Assembly (NCBI GenBank): GCA_014584295.1
Contig: JACTNC010000018.1
Span: 24,044-88,043 of the forward strand
Direction: 5' to 3'
Source: Verrucomicrobiota bacterium
GTDB lineage: Bacteria; Verrucomicrobiota; Verrucomicrobiia; Opitutales; Opitutaceae
Length of the DNA stretch: 64,000 nt
In this document: positions 8,842 through 18,613 of the stretch, one piece after another
Numbering within the stretch: position 1 is the first letter of the stretch
Layout: each line of letters begins with the position of its first letter
The notes under the pieces: generated by a model
What the model saw: the letters and a program-made list of their open reading frames with translations, nothing else
Databases searched by the model: none
Told to the model about the DNA's origin: nothing
Program-made: the position numbers and the translations under genes

Positions 8842-11800
8842 ATGAGTGACTGCCCGATCTTCACAAGAAACCGACCGCTGAGAAGCTGCAGGCTAATCCT
8901 GAGTCTTGGACTGGTCGTGTTGCTTGGGGGGGCTGCCATTCAGGCTCAGACGTGGATGCCGGCTGCCCACCGTTTCAAGGGGACATTCGACAACGGGCTC
9001 GTGGGAAATTACGGAATCCAGTTTCAGCGGGTGATCACGTGGAATGAGGGTACCGCGGACCCAGCGAAACGGGGGTGGGTTCTGACCGGGCAGGATGAGA
9101 ATGGCGTGCGGGCTTCGTACGACTATGGTGCCACGTGGAATGCACCCCGACTGTCCGGCATGTTCTGCTCCAAGATTGCCGGGCTCTATCTGAACACCGA
9201 TGAGGATCTGTTCCTTGCGTTGGGAGGCATGTTCGGACGACAGGAATTTCCGGGCATCTCGGTTGATGGCATTTATCGGGGCGATGGAACCCTGCTGCGC
9301 GCTACACGGGTGGAAATCACGCGGCCAGGTGGACCGGGTCCCGATGCGTCCGGTGGCGGAAAGCGCGCGTTCACGGATGTCTCCTACGCTGGCAACTCCG
9401 TCATACGTAGCAGCAATTTCCTGGCCCGTCGCCCCCAGACTGGCGGATTGAGTGACCTCGAACGCCCGATTTGGGCTCTCGAACAGATCCTGACGAGTGG
9501 CAGCATCAGCTATATCGCCCTCTTCAAGAGCACGGATGCCGGCCGCTCATTCACCTTTGTTCGTGACCTTGCGGTGTCGGAAAATTCCTCGGGCAATGAC
9601 GGTATCTATCACATCCTCGCCGCCCCCAATGGCGACGTCGTTCTTCTCGGAAAGCGCGGGCTGTGGTTGTCGCAGGATCAAGGTGTCACCTTTGCAAGGA
9701 TTCATCCTTCAAGCGGCGCCATCGAGATCTCAGCCGGCTATTTCTTCGGCGGGGGCACGGATCAGCCGTCGGGAATGCGCATTGGTGTCTATGCGTCGAA
9801 CGCCAATGGAGGCGTATGGGAAACAGCCAACATCCGCACGACGGCGTTCTCCAAGCCGAACGGGAATGCGGGCCTTCCAGCGAACTACCGCGTGTGGCAC
9901 CTGGGCTCATCGCCTGTCAATCCGGACCGGTTGGCCGTTTGCTCGGATTCCACCACGCCGTCCCTGGCTCCCTATCTGAGTACGGACGGCGGGAAGACCT
10001 TTACGGTCATTGCCGAAGGCGTCGGCACGGGTGACGAGCAGTGGAGGTACAATGTCCGCCGCGGACACGCGGGATTTCATTTCTGTCCCACGGATGAGTT
10101 CATCTGTCTCGTCCCGACCTTTCAGACCATGGCGCGATCCCTGGACGGAGCGGAGCGTTCCGACGGTGATCTCGTCGCAGGCTTTGATGGCTTGCATGCC
10201 AAGGGCATCGGATTCGATGCCTGGAGTGGGGACTGGAAGAAGATTCTCAGGATCTGCCAGGATTCATGGATCAATACCTCCACGGATGGTATGCACTGGT
10301 TGGCGCAAAATGGATTGGGGACGGGAAGCAGCGCGTTCAAGGCGGAGCTCAACGCCGCAGGTGCCGGGGGATCGAACCCGCAGGGTTACGCCTCAGGCGC
10401 GGGCGGGGTCATTTGTCCCAACAACCGGATGATCGCTGCAGCCAACACCAACACGGGAGGGCAGACGAATGTCATGGTCGTGGCCGAGATGAATGCCGAC
10501 GGCACCACACGATCGTATTACATCGCAACCCCGCAGGTCAGATCCCGTGCGACACACAGTCGTCGGAGCCAGAAGAATCCGGACGTGGCGTTTGTAGGCC
10601 GTTGGGCCATCAGCAATCTGAGTGCCCCCAATCCTGCGGATGTCGTTTTTACGGATCATGGTGGACATGAGATCTTCGACTGCTTTCTCGATGGCAACAC
10701 GCTGATCAGCTACTGGGCGAACGTTTCGACAGGAGGCAGCGACGATGGCACTCAGATCTTCCGGTCCACGGACGACATGGCCAGCAACAACCAGGGCGCA
10801 CCCTGGTTTGCGCTGCAGACCTCGTCGTTTGGAGAGAGCTCCATCTGTGCTGACTACCACAATCCCGAGCGGGTGCTCTACGTTCGGAACGACGATCGCA
10901 ATGTGATCCGCGAGATCAGGAGGGTAGATGGTGTGCTGCGGGATGACGTCCTGCGCAATGCTGCGGGTCAGCCGGTCAACCTGCGCACCATGCCTGGGGG
11001 AATTCTCGACATTCTCGCTTCAGAGATCGGTGCGCCGGCAACTGTGCAGACGTCCGCGACAGCCATCACGCAGCTCATCGCCGACCCGAATCAGCCCGGA
11101 CTTTTCTACGCGATAGCGGGTATGCACGGCATGCCCAACTGGTGGAGAACCGAGGACAATGGAGTCACTTGGACGAATGTCTCCGGCAATGCTCCGCGAA
11201 CCCTTTGGTCGGGCGTCGTCCATCCCCTGACGGGAGAAGTGATGGGTTTCAGTTCGATGGGTGAGCACATTCTGCCAGCTCCGGCCACCTATCCGGACAT
11301 TCCGAACAAGAATGCACTGACCAACCAGTTGAAAGCCTACTTCGCGGCCGTGCCGAAGGCGCCGATTGTCTCAGCGATCGGAGACGCCGCTTCTGGAACG
11401 GACGTGATTCGGCCCCCGCTGCCGACCGGAATCACCACCGGAGACATCCTCCTGTTGGTTGTCGAGACGGCGAACGAGCCTGTCTTCATCTCTGACGTCA
11501 ATGGTGGCTCGTGGCTTCAGGTCGGAGGTTCTCCTCAGGGAAGCGGCACCGCAGGCGTGGCAGATGCCACGCGACTCACCGCTTTCTGGTCGCGCTACAA
11601 TGGAAGTCAGGGGGCTCCCGTGTTGTCGGATTCAGGCGATCACCAGACTGCAAGGATGATCGCGATTCGCGGGGCCGCCCTTTCGGGGGATCCCTGGAAT
11701 ATCGCCCTGGGAGGAGTGGATGCGATGGTGAGCCCTGGAGGAACCATTCCCGGTGCGACGACAACCGTGGACAATGCATTGGTGATCCTCGCGGTTTCCG

Positions 11801-13152
11801 CAAGTTATCCCGACTCGACGGGGACTGCCAACTTTTCGGGATGGTCCAATACGAATCTGAGCGCACTTGTGGAACGCGGAGACAGCGCAAGCGACTCCGG
11901 GAAGGGCGGAGCGTTGGGAATCGCCACGGGCATCAAGGCGTTGGCCGGTGGCTTTTCCGGCACGGCGGTCACCCTCGCGCAGCCGGCCTCCAAGGCCATG
12001 CTCACACTGGCAATCAGGCAGGCGGCGCCGGGCATTGCGCTTTCGAGCCAGGATATCGGTTCGCCGGGGCAGGCGGGGTCGACTGTATATGGCGCGAACA
12101 CGGGCGCCTATACCGTGACCGGCGGAGGTGCCGATATCGCGGGCACGTCGGATCAGTTTCGTTTCGTGAGCCAGTCGTGGGCCGGTGACGGGCGGATCAT
12201 CGCACGCGTGGCATCGGTACAAGACACGCATCCGTGGGCGAAGGCCGGCCTGATGTTTCGCGAGGGCATGGAAGCAGGTGCGGTGAATGCCAATTTCTTC
12301 CTGAGTTCGCAGAATGGCACGCAATTGGTCCACCGGGAATCAACCGGAGGGGCAACGATTGGCGATGCGCATGTGACAGGGGTGGCAGCACCCTACTGGC
12401 TGAGACTGGAGAGGCGCGGAAATATCTTCACGGCATGGCAATCACCGGATGGAGACGCGTGGTTCCAGGCGGGATCAACGTCGTTTGCGATGGCGGCCGA
12501 TGTCTGGTCGGGACTTGCCGTTACATCGCATGAGGATGCCTTGTTGAGCACTGCCGTCTTCGATCATGTGAGGATGGAGGGCGTGCCTGCGTGGACGGCA
12601 GCGGATGTTGGCTTTGTGGGGTCGACAGGGAACACCGTGCATGAGTATGCGTCCGACGTGATCACGTTGAACAGCTCGGGTGCCGACATCGGTGGCGAGG
12701 GGGATGCGTTTCATTTCTACCATCAAGTGATAAGCGGCGATGCCATGGTGATCGCCGAGGTGACCTCCGTGGAGAACGTGCACCCGAACGCAAAGGCCGG
12801 TGTCATGATCAGGCAGAGCCTGAGCAGGGGCGCGGTGCAGGCATACATCGGCCTCACGGCGGGCGGAGCGGTTGAATTCCTGCGTCGGGAGAGCTCGGGC
12901 GCAGGCACGTCACAGGATGTGCTGCCGGGGGTGGCGGCGCCGAGATTCATCAAGCTCGTGAGAACCGGTTCATTGATCAGCGCCTATCACTCGTCTGACG
13001 GAGGCGTCTGGACCCAACTTGGTCCGGCGGTGGCAATTCCGATGAATGGGCCGGTGCTGGCTGGGGTGGCGGGTTGTTCAATCGTCAATTCGCCCTACCT
13101 CTACAAGTCGACTTTCGAAAGTGTCTTTGTGAAGACAAATGAAGGTAGCTGA
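8842..13152 (+). CDS. Very large secreted multidomain protein: BNR-type propeller plus two tandem lectin-like domains
   Basis: About 1,436 residues with an N-terminal signal (RLILSLGLVVLLGGAAIQAQ). An upstream ATG at 8809 would add 11 residues and is also possible. The first ~840 residues contain BNR/Asp-box-like pieces (YDYGATWNAPRL, FKSTDAGRSFTF, LSTDGGKTFTV, TEDNGVTWTNVSGNAPR) as in sialidase and GH74-like propellers. Residues ~840-1065 form a separate domain (TGITTGDILLLVVETANEP). The last ~370 residues are two related repeats of about 185 residues; compare VQDTHPWAKAGLMFREGMEA with VENVHPNAKAGVMIRQSLSR. These resemble DUF1349/concanavalin-like domains found on carbohydrate-active exoproteins. 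No catalytic residues could be assigned, so hydrolase versus binding protein is open. Neighbouring sulfatases and GH2 suggest glycan work. Confidence 0.7.
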   Translation: MSDCPIFTRNRPLRSCRLILSLGLVVLLGGAAIQAQTWMPAAHRFKGTFDNGLVGNYGIQFQRVITWNEGTADPAKRGWVLTGQDENGVRASYDYGATWNAPRLSGMFCSKIAGLYLNTDEDLFLALGGMFGRQEFPGISVDGIYRGDGTLLRATRVEITRPGGPGPDASGGGKRAFTDVSYAGNSVIRSSNFLARRPQTGGLSDLERPIWALEQILTSGSISYIALFKSTDAGRSFTFVRDLAVSENSSGNDGIYHILAAPNGDVVLLGKRGLWLSQDQGVTFARIHPSSGAIEISAGYFFGGGTDQPSGMRIGVYASNANGGVWETANIRTTAFSKPNGNAGLPANYRVWHLGSSPVNPDRLAVCSDSTTPSLAPYLSTDGGKTFTVIAEGVGTGDEQWRYNVRRGHAGFHFCPTDEFICLVPTFQTMARSLDGAERSDGDLVAGFDGLHAKGIGFDAWSGDWKKILRICQDSWINTSTDGMHWLAQNGLGTGSSAFKAELNAAGAGGSNPQGYASGAGGVICPNNRMIAAANTNTGGQTNVMVVAEMNADGTTRSYYIATPQVRSRATHSRRSQKNPDVAFVGRWAISNLSAPNPADVVFTDHGGHEIFDCFLDGNTLISYWANVSTGGSDDGTQIFRSTDDMASNNQGAPWFALQTSSFGESSICADYHNPERVLYVRNDDRNVIREIRRVDGVLRDDVLRNAAGQPVNLRTMPGGILDILASEIGAPATVQTSATAITQLIADPNQPGLFYAIAGMHGMPNWWRTEDNGVTWTNVSGNAPRTLWSGVVHPLTGEVMGFSSMGEHILPAPATYPDIPNKNALTNQLKAYFAAVPKAPIVSAIGDAASGTDVIRPPLPTGITTGDILLLVVETANEPVFISDVNGGSWLQVGGSPQGSGTAGVADATRLTAFWSRYNGSQGAPVLSDSGDHQTARMIAIRGAALSGDPWNIALGGVDAMVSPGGTIPGATTTVDNALVILAVSASYPDSTGTANFSGWSNTNLSALVERGDSASDSGKGGALGIATGIKALAGGFSGTAVTLAQPASKAMLTLAIRQAAPGIALSSQDIGSPGQAGSTVYGANTGAYTVTGGGADIAGTSDQFRFVSQSWAGDGRIIARVASVQDTHPWAKAGLMFREGMEAGAVNANFFLSSQNGTQLVHRESTGGATIGDAHVTGVAAPYWLRLERRGNIFTAWQSPDGDAWFQAGSTSFAMAADVWSGLAVTSHEDALLSTAVFDHVRMEGVPAWTAADVGFVGSTGNTVHEYASDVITLNSSGADIGGEGDAFHFYHQVISGDAMVIAEVTSVENVHPNAKAGVMIRQSLSRGAVQAYIGLTAGGAVEFLRRESSGAGTSQDVLPGVAAPRFIKLVRTGSLISAYHSSDGGVWTQLGPAVAIPMNGPVLAGVAGCSIVNSPYLYKSTFESVFVKTNEGS

Positions 13153-13218
13153 GGACAATTGAATTATGCGGCATGCTCTGCACCTGGTGCCAATGGGAGC
13201 AGGGGATTTGATTGGCGG

Positions 13219-16200
13219 CTACGAACTGCCTTGTGGCCGGAATTCAAACTCAATGGATCCCTCGTACCTTCCGTTGGCTTTTGCAGGCTGGCTCTGAGGG
13301 CCGGACCGGACGGGCGGGTGCATCTTTGAACCTATTGCGGGAATCGCGTGCAGCAGGGACAGGTCCCCCGCTGGAAATTCGACGGTTGTATTGGGATGAT
13401 CGATACGCGGAGTGCCGAGGCGAAGATAGTTGTCGGAGGGCGAGGGTGTGATCGAGAGGATGCCGGCCGCTGTTGTGAGGTCAGCTTCTCTGACCCCTGC
13501 GAAAAAGCCCCTGAACTCAGGATAGTTCCATGTCTCTCCGGGGCGCTGTTCCGCGTTGACCGTCTCGTGCAGTCCCAGCCAAGTGCCGCGAAGCCGATTT
13601 TGCCAGACACGGGTCGGCCCCAGTCCCCACCAGCGCAGCGAGCGCATGTTCTCTTCTGGCGAGTCGAAAGTGACGCCATGATAGAGGGCGCTGCCGTCGA
13701 GGTCGTAGGCATAGTTCAACCGCAGCGATCCGTTCGCGTGCAAGGTCCAGCGGGCCGTGAGCAGTCCTGTTGCTCCTCCCTTTGCCTCCAGCCATGCGGA
13801 GGCCCGTCCGGACGTTGCGTCCCGGGTAATCCCGTGGGTTACAATGGCTGGCGCAGATGCGGCGACAGGAAAGCGGTTCTCTTCGTAACCGATTCGAAAC
13901 GTTTTCAGCAGGGGAGGGGCGCCGTCATAGCGCCAGAGATTGCGCACGCGCGCGGCGGCGACGACTTGCGGCGGAAATACATAGGCCTTCCCATCGTTTG
14001 GTCGACGGGATGAATCGAATAGGGTGTGCCAATGCTTGAGATCGGGAGTCAATTCCAATGTGAATCCCGCATAGGCGCCGCTCCCCTTGAGGTCTTCCAA
14101 TTCGATTTCGATGATATTGGCTGGATCCGGTCTTGAAAGGATGAGCGTGGGTTCACTGCCAGAGGATTTGTTCCAGGACTGCCACGTCGATGGGCCCTCT
14201 GCCGGTGGCCGGGCAAAAACCAGGCGAGGTCCATTTCCGAGAGGAGCGACGACACCGGAGTTTTCAAACTGCACAAGCATACCCGATGTCGAATCGAATG
14301 TGGCTTTGGCATCTCCATTCGTCAGCACAATATGGCTGGCTTTATCGACAATCGCAGGTTCTGCAGAGGCCGCTGATGTCATGCCCTGCGGATGCAGCAC
14401 CCCGGACCTGTTGTTCGCGGCTTGCTCCGTTGGCCATACCGAGGTCCACAACTCCACTCCGTCAGGACCGATAGCTGACAATGCGAGTGCGGCGGACTCC
14501 CTCCAGTTGGCCGGCAGCGCCAACTCCAGTCGCCCCGTGGACCCGGCGGCAACATCAGGAGACACCGCGATCCCGTGTGCGAAGGCTTCAAGATTACCTG
14601 CGTTGAATTTCAGGAGACTCCATGTGAACGTGCACGCGCGGAGCGAAATGAAGTCATAACTGTTGCGCACAGTGATCGAGCCTTTGAAGTTGGCATCGAG
14701 CGTCGGAGGGTCGAACTGCACGGGAGACCAGATGTCGCGTACGGCAAAGTAGCTTCCCTCCTTTTCGAAATGGGGTCCGACAATTCCGTCCGCTCCGTAG
14801 GTGCTGTGGCTATCGAGCTTGTTGCCAAGGTCGGTTCGCTGGATCGCCTCGTCCGCGAAATCCCAGATGAACAGTCCAGCGCCGACTCTGGAACTGGAGA
14901 TGGCTTTCCAGTAGTCCTCCAGGCCCGCACCGGCCCCGCCGTCGTAGAGCCCGTGCAGGATCTCTGTCGGCATGACGAGATTGGGGCCGCCGAGCAGGTG
15001 CGTCAGATGGGGAAAGTTGGCGTAATGACGCGTATCAATTCCATCAAAGAGGTTCCAGGGATGCAGGACGCGGCGCCTCTGGGGATCGTAGAACGAGAAG
15101 TCACCGTCGAGCGCGGGATTCCAGCCTCCTTCGTTGCCATTGTCCCAGAAAATGATCGACGGATGGTTTACGTCACGCTCGACGAGTTCGCGAACGAGCA
15201 GTCGGCCGATTGGCGTACCGTGTGCGTGCTGCCATCCGCTCAATTCGTCGAGGACGTACAAGCCGAGTTCGTCGCATGCCTCAAGAAACGCCTCGTCCGG
15301 CGGGTAGTGCGACATGCGCACGGCGTTCATGTTCATCCGGCGAATCAGTCGAACGTCCTCGTAGCAGTTCTCGCGCGTGAGGGCGCGGCCGGTTTCAGGA
15401 CGGAAGCTGTGGCGGTTGACGCCTTTCAGAAGGATACGTTTCCCATTGAGAAACAAGCCGACGCCGCCGCGGACTTCGAAGGTGCGAAAGCCGATGCGCG
15501 TTTCCGTTTGATGGATCCCCTTCCCATTCTCAAGGAGTGTGAGCCGCAGTGTGTAGAGGTCTGGAGTTTCAGCAGTCCATGTCTTGACACCCGGCAGCCT
15601 TCCTTCGATGCGGACCTGACCGGCGCCACCCCGAGGAATCGATTGATGGATTGGAGTGCCGATGATTTGGCCCTTTGCGTCGAGCACCTGGGCTTCGACC
15701 TGCATCGCGGGAACGGCGGGTCCGTCGGTTCGGCCTCCAGCGGGAAATCCGAGGGTAAGATCGATGGCGAGCGAACCGTCAGCGCGTGCGTCGACAGCGA
15801 GGTGATCAATGGCCTTGGGAGGCAAAGCCTCAAGGAACACGGGCCGGTAGATTCCACCGAAGACCCAGTAGTCGCCGCCGCGCTCGGCACGGTCGGTCAA
15901 GGGATCGGCGCTGGCCTTGGCAACATCGACCTCGAGCACATTTTCACCGGATCCGTCGCCGAATTTGACGAGGGAGGTGACATCATAGCGGAACCGCGTG
16001 AAACCTCCCCGGTGCACGGGGCCGGCTTTCTTTCCGTTCAAGGTGACTTCGGTGTCGGTCATCGAACCGTCGAACACGATATTGATGCGGCGCCCCTTCC
16101 ATTCAGGAGGAACGTGAAACCGGGTGCGATAGAGGCCGTGTTCGTCCGCCCGTTTGTCATCCTGACCGTAGTTGTAGGTGCCAAAGCCGTGCTGCTCCCA

Positions 16201-16413
16201 ATGGGATGGGACTGGAATCGTCGTCTTCTCCCCTGCGCGCCTGCCTCCGGTCACCTGAAATTCCCAGGGAACGGCGTCGTTGGGTCCGTGCCCTGAAAGA
16301 TAGTGCCGCTCCGTGCGCGGAGTGGTTTCAGACGCAGGGTCGGGTGGCGTCGCGGCGACAGAGGCTGAAGAGATCAGACAGCCGAAAACGAAAAGAAGAG
16401 GGAATGGTTTCAT
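13219..16413 (-). CDS. Glycoside hydrolase family 2 (beta-galactosidase-like), secreted
   Basis: A 1,064-residue enzyme. The ATG at 16413 is chosen because it begins a clean signal peptide (MKPFPLLFVFGCLISSASVA); the open frame extends 45 codons further without one. The GH2 order is present: sugar-binding jelly roll (FDGSMTDTEVTLNGKKAGPV), immunoglobulin-like linker (GFRTFEVRGGVGLFLNGKRI), and TIM barrel with LLKGVNRHSFRPETGRALTR. The acid/base Glu428 lies in HPSIIFWDNGNEGGW and the probable nucleophile Glu484 in MPTEILHGLYDGG. A beta-sandwich tail follows (SLRWWGLGPTRVWQNRLRGT), typical of long LacZ-type enzymes. It should release beta-linked galactose or a related sugar from a polysaccharide in the periplasm. 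It sits beside sulfatases, which often act first on the same glycan. Specificity within GH2 (galactosidase, glucuronidase, mannosidase) is not certain; overall length favours beta-galactosidase. Confidence 0.88.
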   Translation of the reverse strand: MKPFPLLFVFGCLISSASVAATPPDPASETTPRTERHYLSGHGPNDAVPWEFQVTGGRRAGEKTTIPVPSHWEQHGFGTYNYGQDDKRADEHGLYRTRFHVPPEWKGRRINIVFDGSMTDTEVTLNGKKAGPVHRGGFTRFRYDVTSLVKFGDGSGENVLEVDVAKASADPLTDRAERGGDYWVFGGIYRPVFLEALPPKAIDHLAVDARADGSLAIDLTLGFPAGGRTDGPAVPAMQVEAQVLDAKGQIIGTPIHQSIPRGGAGQVRIEGRLPGVKTWTAETPDLYTLRLTLLENGKGIHQTETRIGFRTFEVRGGVGLFLNGKRILLKGVNRHSFRPETGRALTRENCYEDVRLIRRMNMNAVRMSHYPPDEAFLEACDELGLYVLDELSGWQHAHGTPIGRLLVRELVERDVNHPSIIFWDNGNEGGWNPALDGDFSFYDPQRRRVLHPWNLFDGIDTRHYANFPHLTHLLGGPNLVMPTEILHGLYDGGAGAGLEDYWKAISSSRVGAGLFIWDFADEAIQRTDLGNKLDSHSTYGADGIVGPHFEKEGSYFAVRDIWSPVQFDPPTLDANFKGSITVRNSYDFISLRACTFTWSLLKFNAGNLEAFAHGIAVSPDVAAGSTGRLELALPANWRESAALALSAIGPDGVELWTSVWPTEQAANNRSGVLHPQGMTSAASAEPAIVDKASHIVLTNGDAKATFDSTSGMLVQFENSGVVAPLGNGPRLVFARPPAEGPSTWQSWNKSSGSEPTLILSRPDPANIIEIELEDLKGSGAYAGFTLELTPDLKHWHTLFDSSRRPNDGKAYVFPPQVVAAARVRNLWRYDGAPPLLKTFRIGYEENRFPVAASAPAIVTHGITRDATSGRASAWLEAKGGATGLLTARWTLHANGSLRLNYAYDLDGSALYHGVTFDSPEENMRSLRWWGLGPTRVWQNRLRGTWLGLHETVNAEQRPGETWNYPEFRGFFAGVREADLTTAAGILSITPSPSDNYLRLGTPRIDHPNTTVEFPAGDLSLLHAIPAIGSKMHPPVRSGPQSQPAKANGRYEGSIEFEFRPQGSS

Positions 16414-16432
16414 GCGTGTGTTCGAGGGGTAG

Positions 16433-16451
16433 CGGGACTTTCCAAGTCCCG
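16433..16451. repeat. Short perfect hairpin (CGGGACTT-TCC-AAGTCCCG)
   Basis: Eight-base arms with a three-base loop, flanked by GTAG and TAGG. It sits 20 bases upstream of the GH2 start on the minus strand, outside any gene. Its size and compactness are like dispersed REP-type palindromes. No T-run follows, so a terminator is unlikely. Confidence 0.55.
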
Positions 16452-16501
16452 TAGGTCGAATGCCGGTTCGAAGAGGTTCGCCACAGGTTGAAGAGAGAGA
16501 A

Positions 16502-16520
16502 AGGGAGCTGGAAGCTCCCT
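16502..16520. repeat. Short perfect hairpin (AGGGAGCT-GGA-AGCTCCCT), copy 1 of an inverted pair
   Basis: Eight-base arms around a GGA loop, followed by CTAC. A nearly identical element in opposite orientation lies at 18980-18998, so the two bracket the sulfatase gene at 16781-18613. Shared flanking bases (AAAG before, CTAC after) show that the similarity goes beyond the hairpin itself. Confidence 0.6.
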
Positions 16521-16780
16521 CTACGTTGTGCACTCCGAACGACTCCAATCACGGATGGAGCGGGGGAGGAACCGGAAGTTGGGGTTGAGGAGGTATGCTC
16601 GGTAGCTGCAGCCTGGATCGGTTCCACAAGGTCGGTGGACATGAAAGGACTGGCGCCGAATCCGAGGGACAATTCGGAGATCCCTGATGCACTTGAGATC
16701 TTGATTGCGATTGGCTGGATTGGCGCAGCTGTTCTTGAGCGAATGAGTGCTTTGGCTGAGGAAAATCGGTGGAGCCAAAT

Positions 16781-18613
16781 TCAATTCGCAGCCTCTTTCG
16801 CAATGCGAAGGGCGAAACGATGGATGTAATCCAGATTGTCCTTTCGGCCCTCCTTGCCGTGTTCCCATCCCTTGGGCAGATCGCGGGTTAGGTTGAGGGC
16901 GTAAAGCGTGTTGAGGAGATAGAGCAGATCCCAGGAGTCGGAGGTGCCTGAAACTGCGGAGAGCAGGGAACGTTTGGCGAGAGACTGGTCGCCCATTTCC
17001 CAGAGCGCGAGACCGGCGGCGGTTCGATTGACGGAGACCGGATCCTTCAGAAGGGGTTTGACGGCATCGAGCTCACCCGCTGCCGAACGTCCGAGTACCG
17101 CCATGCCGCAGAGCGCCCAGTAGCGGGCAATGGGATCCTCCGAAGTCAGCGCGCGATCGAGTTGGGGAAGTTTCTTTGAATCGCGTTGAGTCGCAGCAAA
17201 CGCGATGTCGAGTACGCCATCGTAGTTGAAACGGCTGCTCTGCACGAAGTCAGCGACCGTTGCGTTGCCGGCCACGCGTGAAAAAAGCGGTTCGGGGACG
17301 AGGCCCGTATCAAATGCGGCCTTCATGGTGCGCTTGAGGCGGCCTCTTAGCTCTGTGAGCTTGTGCTGGTATGCCGGGTCGTTGGCGAGATTGTGGACCT
17401 CCCAAGGATCCTTGGACAAATCGTAGAGCTCCTCGGGGGCCTGCGTGGACTCCCAGAACTGCCGGTGGATTCCTGTAAGTTTTCCGGCCTTCCATGCCTG
17501 TTGCCAGGCGACCCAGGACGGGACATTGTAGGGATAGAAGCTGTACGGTGCAGCGGGAAGATAAGGTGTGAAGCAGCGCATGTACTTCCACTTGCCGTCG
17601 GTCAATCCGCGGCGCATGCCGTAGAGTTCGTCGAATCGATCTGCGTACAGGAATTCCATTTCGTCGCTGGCCGGTTCCTGGCGCTGCGATCCCAAAAAGG
17701 CCCTGCCTTGGAGATTCGCCGGGAGGGGAATCCCTGCGAGAGAAAGGAACGTGGGAAGGAAATCGACGAACGAGACCGGCTCCTCGACACGCTGTCCGGC
17801 GGAGAAGGGGACAAGCTTCTTCCATTTTTCCGGCACGTGCATGACAAACGGGATGCGTACACCTGTTTCGTAGAGGTATCGCTTGCCGCGGGGAGTGACA
17901 CCGCCGTGGTCTGCATTGTAGATGACGATGGTGTCGTCGGCCAATCCCGCTTTGGCGAGTTCGTCGATGAGGACTCCTACCTGACGGTCCATTTCAGTAA
18001 TGCGATCGTGATAGCGGGCGAAATCGGTTCGCATCTCCGGGAGGTCGGGCACGTACGGCGGGAGGTTGATTTCCGCTGGAGAAAGACGCTTGGGAGGCGG
18101 CTGATTTGCGAACAGGGAACTCTCGTGGGAGACTCCGAGATTGAAAACGGCAAAGAAGGGAGCGCCCGCCGGCCGGTGAGAGTAATGGGCCTTCGTGGAG
18201 CTTTCGTCCCACCACGATGTGTCGTTTCCCGCAAAATTGTAGTCCGTCTTGGCGTTGTTGGTGCAGTAGTAGCCGGCATGCCGGAGGTATTCCACGTAGG
18301 GACGGTATCGCGACGGGATGGTGTGGCGGCTGCGCATGTGCTGGGTGCCCATGGTGACCGCGTAAGTTCCCATCAAGAGGGTCGAGCGCGCCACGGCGCA
18401 GACCGGGGCGTTCGAATAGGCGCGGTCGAAGAGAATGCCATCCTTCGCGAGGGAATCGATCCGCGGTGTTTGCGCCTGGGTGTTCCCGTAGCAGCCGATC
18501 CACTGGTAGGAATTGTCCTCGCTGACAATCCAGAGGATGTTTGGCCGGTCGGCCGCGGCAAAAGCCGTCACGACCGATGCCGCAACGGCGAGGAATGAGA
18601 AAAGTACTTTCAT
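16781..18613 (-). CDS. Secreted sulfatase with atypical CAVAR active-site motif and C-terminal HEAT-like region
   Basis: A 610-residue protein. The ATG at 18613 gives a Sec signal (MKVLFSFLAVAASVVTAFAA) followed directly by the sulfatase start RPNILWIVSEDNSYQWIGCY. Other blocks are GYYCTNNAKTDYN, DDTIVIYNADHGGVTPRGKR and the FVDFLPTFLSLAG segment. The site normally reading C-x-P/A-x-R is NAPVCAVARSTL, with Cys72 and the Arg kept but Val at the middle position. After about residue 470 there are alpha-helical repeats (RYWALCGMAVLGRSAAGELD, NRTAAGLALWEMGDQSLAKR), similar to the sulfatase at 31872. It probably desulfates a polysaccharide outside the cytoplasm. Whether Cys72 is converted to formylglycine by the usual machinery is the open question. 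Confidence 0.88.
   Translation of the reverse strand: MKVLFSFLAVAASVVTAFAAADRPNILWIVSEDNSYQWIGCYGNTQAQTPRIDSLAKDGILFDRAYSNAPVCAVARSTLLMGTYAVTMGTQHMRSRHTIPSRYRPYVEYLRHAGYYCTNNAKTDYNFAGNDTSWWDESSTKAHYSHRPAGAPFFAVFNLGVSHESSLFANQPPPKRLSPAEINLPPYVPDLPEMRTDFARYHDRITEMDRQVGVLIDELAKAGLADDTIVIYNADHGGVTPRGKRYLYETGVRIPFVMHVPEKWKKLVPFSAGQRVEEPVSFVDFLPTFLSLAGIPLPANLQGRAFLGSQRQEPASDEMEFLYADRFDELYGMRRGLTDGKWKYMRCFTPYLPAAPYSFYPYNVPSWVAWQQAWKAGKLTGIHRQFWESTQAPEELYDLSKDPWEVHNLANDPAYQHKLTELRGRLKRTMKAAFDTGLVPEPLFSRVAGNATVADFVQSSRFNYDGVLDIAFAATQRDSKKLPQLDRALTSEDPIARYWALCGMAVLGRSAAGELDAVKPLLKDPVSVNRTAAGLALWEMGDQSLAKRSLLSAVSGTSDSWDLLYLLNTLYALNLTRDLPKGWEHGKEGRKDNLDYIHRFALRIAKEAAN

Larger units (their letters stand above)
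16414..16780. other. Intergenic region with two short palindromic elements, no gene seen
   Basis: This 367-base stretch lies between the GH2 gene and the end of the next sulfatase gene, both on the minus strand. I see no convincing coding sequence. It holds two perfect short hairpins, annotated separately, and otherwise ordinary sequence that should include the GH2 promoter. Confidence 0.6.

Noticed and set aside
14575..16296. 573-codon open frame on the plus strand opposite the GH2 gene
   Set aside because: It is antisense to a clear GH2 enzyme; high-GC coding strands often leave long open frames on the other strand. The translated product has no family features or signal.
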